Of a stretch of 64,000 bases of DNA, positions 63,490-64,000 are shown piece by piece. The stretch is from Gallionellaceae bacterium (GTDB taxonomy: Bacteria > Pseudomonadota > Gammaproteobacteria > Burkholderiales > Gallionellaceae). The position numbers and the translations under genes were made by a program. Where the stretch lies: positions 1-64,000 of the forward strand of contig DAIDMQ010000039.1 in assembly GCA_027448945.1 (NCBI GenBank). Reading direction: 5' to 3'. Every line of letters begins with the position of its first letter. Within the stretch, counting starts at the first letter, position 1. The notes below the pieces were generated by a model that saw only the letters and a program-made list of their open reading frames with translations, made no database searches and was not told the origin of the DNA.

Positions 63490-63512
63490 CACGTCAAATT
63501 GGAAATGACGTG
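63490..63512 (-). promoter_or_regulatory. Inverted repeat in the act operon leader
   Basis: CACGTCA, nine bases, TGACGTG: a perfect 7-bp inverted repeat about 33 bases before the actA start. It may be an operator or, in RNA, a hairpin just upstream of the ribosome binding site. Confidence 0.5.
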
Positions 63513-63541
63513 AAATATAAGTAAAACGGATTATTTTCGTT

Positions 63542-63553
63542 GCGACATGTCGC
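63542..63553. promoter_or_regulatory. 12-bp palindrome in the act operon leader
   Basis: GCGACATGTCGC is a perfect palindrome. A related sequence, TGCGACACGGGGCG, occurs 61 bp away at 63602-63615 next to the predicted transcription start. The pair could be sites for one regulator. Confidence 0.45.
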
Positions 63554-63616
63554 GTAATAATTATTATCTTGATTTATATTACATACAGTAGAGTTCAGTA
63601 CTGCGACACGGGGCGA

Positions 63617-63645
63617 ATAATGTCTACTCTAAAAAACAATGTCAA
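63617..63645 (-). promoter_or_regulatory. Sigma-70 promoter of the act operon
   Basis: TTGACA (perfect -35), 17 bases, CATTAT. The predicted start is near 63610, giving a leader of about 150 bases that contains two dyads before actA. Confidence 0.7.
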
Positions 63646-63752
63646 CACCTCTTACCTATTTAAATCCCTATTCTATTAAAAAACCTTTTGCGCACACTTA
63701 GATACATCATTTGCTTATATAGATTCAATATTACCTTTAGGACTTTTATTTT

Positions 63753-64000
63753 ATGAATGAAGAGCAAGCCGTTTTGGATTTTTTTTCGCAGCCTGAGAAT
63801 CTCCCCTTGGCACTTTCTGTTGCCGAACAAACCGATCAGATACGAGAGCAACTCAATACTCGCTTCTGGTATGAATTGATGGAATGCGTCGCCCGACACA
63901 TGTCCGAACACGACTTAGCCTGGCGCATTGCAACCACTGAGGATAAAAATCTCGAAGGCAGTCTGGTGGGTTTCAATTGTCTACTGGATACAGATCAGCC
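63753..64000 (+). CDS. Unrecognised protein, 5' part only
   Basis: An open frame from ATG at 63753 runs to the window end (82 codons), beginning MNEEQAVLDFFSQPENLPLAL and containing LNTRFWYELMECVARHM. A TAGGA lies about 10 bases upstream. Composition is that of a normal soluble protein. I do not recognise the family. It is divergent from actA with about 295 bp between starts. Confidence 0.6.
   Translation, partial: MNEEQAVLDFFSQPENLPLALSVAEQTDQIREQLNTRFWYELMECVARHMSEHDLAWRIATTEDKNLEGSLVGFNCLLDTDQ

Noticed and set aside
63660-63911. 83-codon minus-strand open frame at the right end
   Set aside because: It overlaps the plus-strand frame from 63753, which has a better start and composition; the minus-strand product is low-complexity and basic.

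Overview
The window looks like a chromosome segment from a betaproteobacterium, most likely of the Gallionellaceae / Nitrosomonadales type. The evidence is the seven-gene alternative complex III (act) operon, the cluster order ispE-tRNA-Gln-prs-rplY-pth-ychF, the tol-pal block followed by queE-queC, the ftsY-ftsE-ftsX-rpoH group, and an assimilatory nitrate/nitrite pathway. The family assignment is inferred from gene content and protein character; no database search was possible. I see no prophage, insertion sequence, CRISPR array or rRNA operon.

Layout. 1-10600 is almost entirely minus-strand housekeeping: yebC, ruvC, a UbiA/MenA-like prenyltransferase, ruvA, ruvB, ybgC, tolQ-R-A-B, pal, cpoB, queE, queC, then tRNA-Lys with a near-consensus promoter and a terminator. 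10662-15695 is on the plus strand: a HerA-like ATPase (YjgR type), a YpfJ-type zinc peptidase, an orphan ParA-like ATPase and an arsenic operon (arsR-arsC-acr3). 15968-34614 is a long minus-strand block for nitrate assimilation and its cofactors: cobA and nasT, then a 19-gene run of an orphan winged-helix gene, nrtA, nrtB, nrtD, a MoaD-like gene, nirB, nirD, nasA, moaA, moaC, moaD, moaE, mobB, mobA, moeA, mog, modA, modB and modC. Most gaps in that run are under 40 bp and several ends overlap. It makes the transporter, the molybdenum and siroheme enzymes, the whole molybdopterin cofactor pathway and the molybdate importer, with siroheme precursor supply from cobA just upstream.

The most interesting regulatory signal sits at the head of that run (32928-33162). 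Reading along the minus strand there are two NtrC-like sites, an IHF-like site, a sigma-54 type promoter, and then a short leader holding two hairpins with six-base loops, both with A at position 1 and G at position 4. The second hairpin shares bases with a strong Rho-independent terminator. This is the architecture expected for ANTAR-protein antitermination, and the ANTAR regulator gene (nasT) lies immediately upstream.

35062-41880 holds ychF, pth, rplY, prs, tRNA-Gln, ispE, lolB and a TPR lipoprotein (minus). 41962-47400 (plus) holds a Gld-type ABC exporter set, mutM, a secreted phosphoesterase and two small conserved proteins. 47456-51442 (minus) holds a ferredoxin, coaD, rsmD and a pair of M16 peptidases. 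51523-55022 (plus) holds ftsY, ftsE, ftsX and rpoH; the rpoH promoter is covered by a CIRCE-like inverted repeat. 55080-63457 (minus) holds sspB, sspA and the alternative complex III operon actF-E-D-C-B2-B1-A. The window ends inside an unrecognised plus-strand gene starting at 63753.
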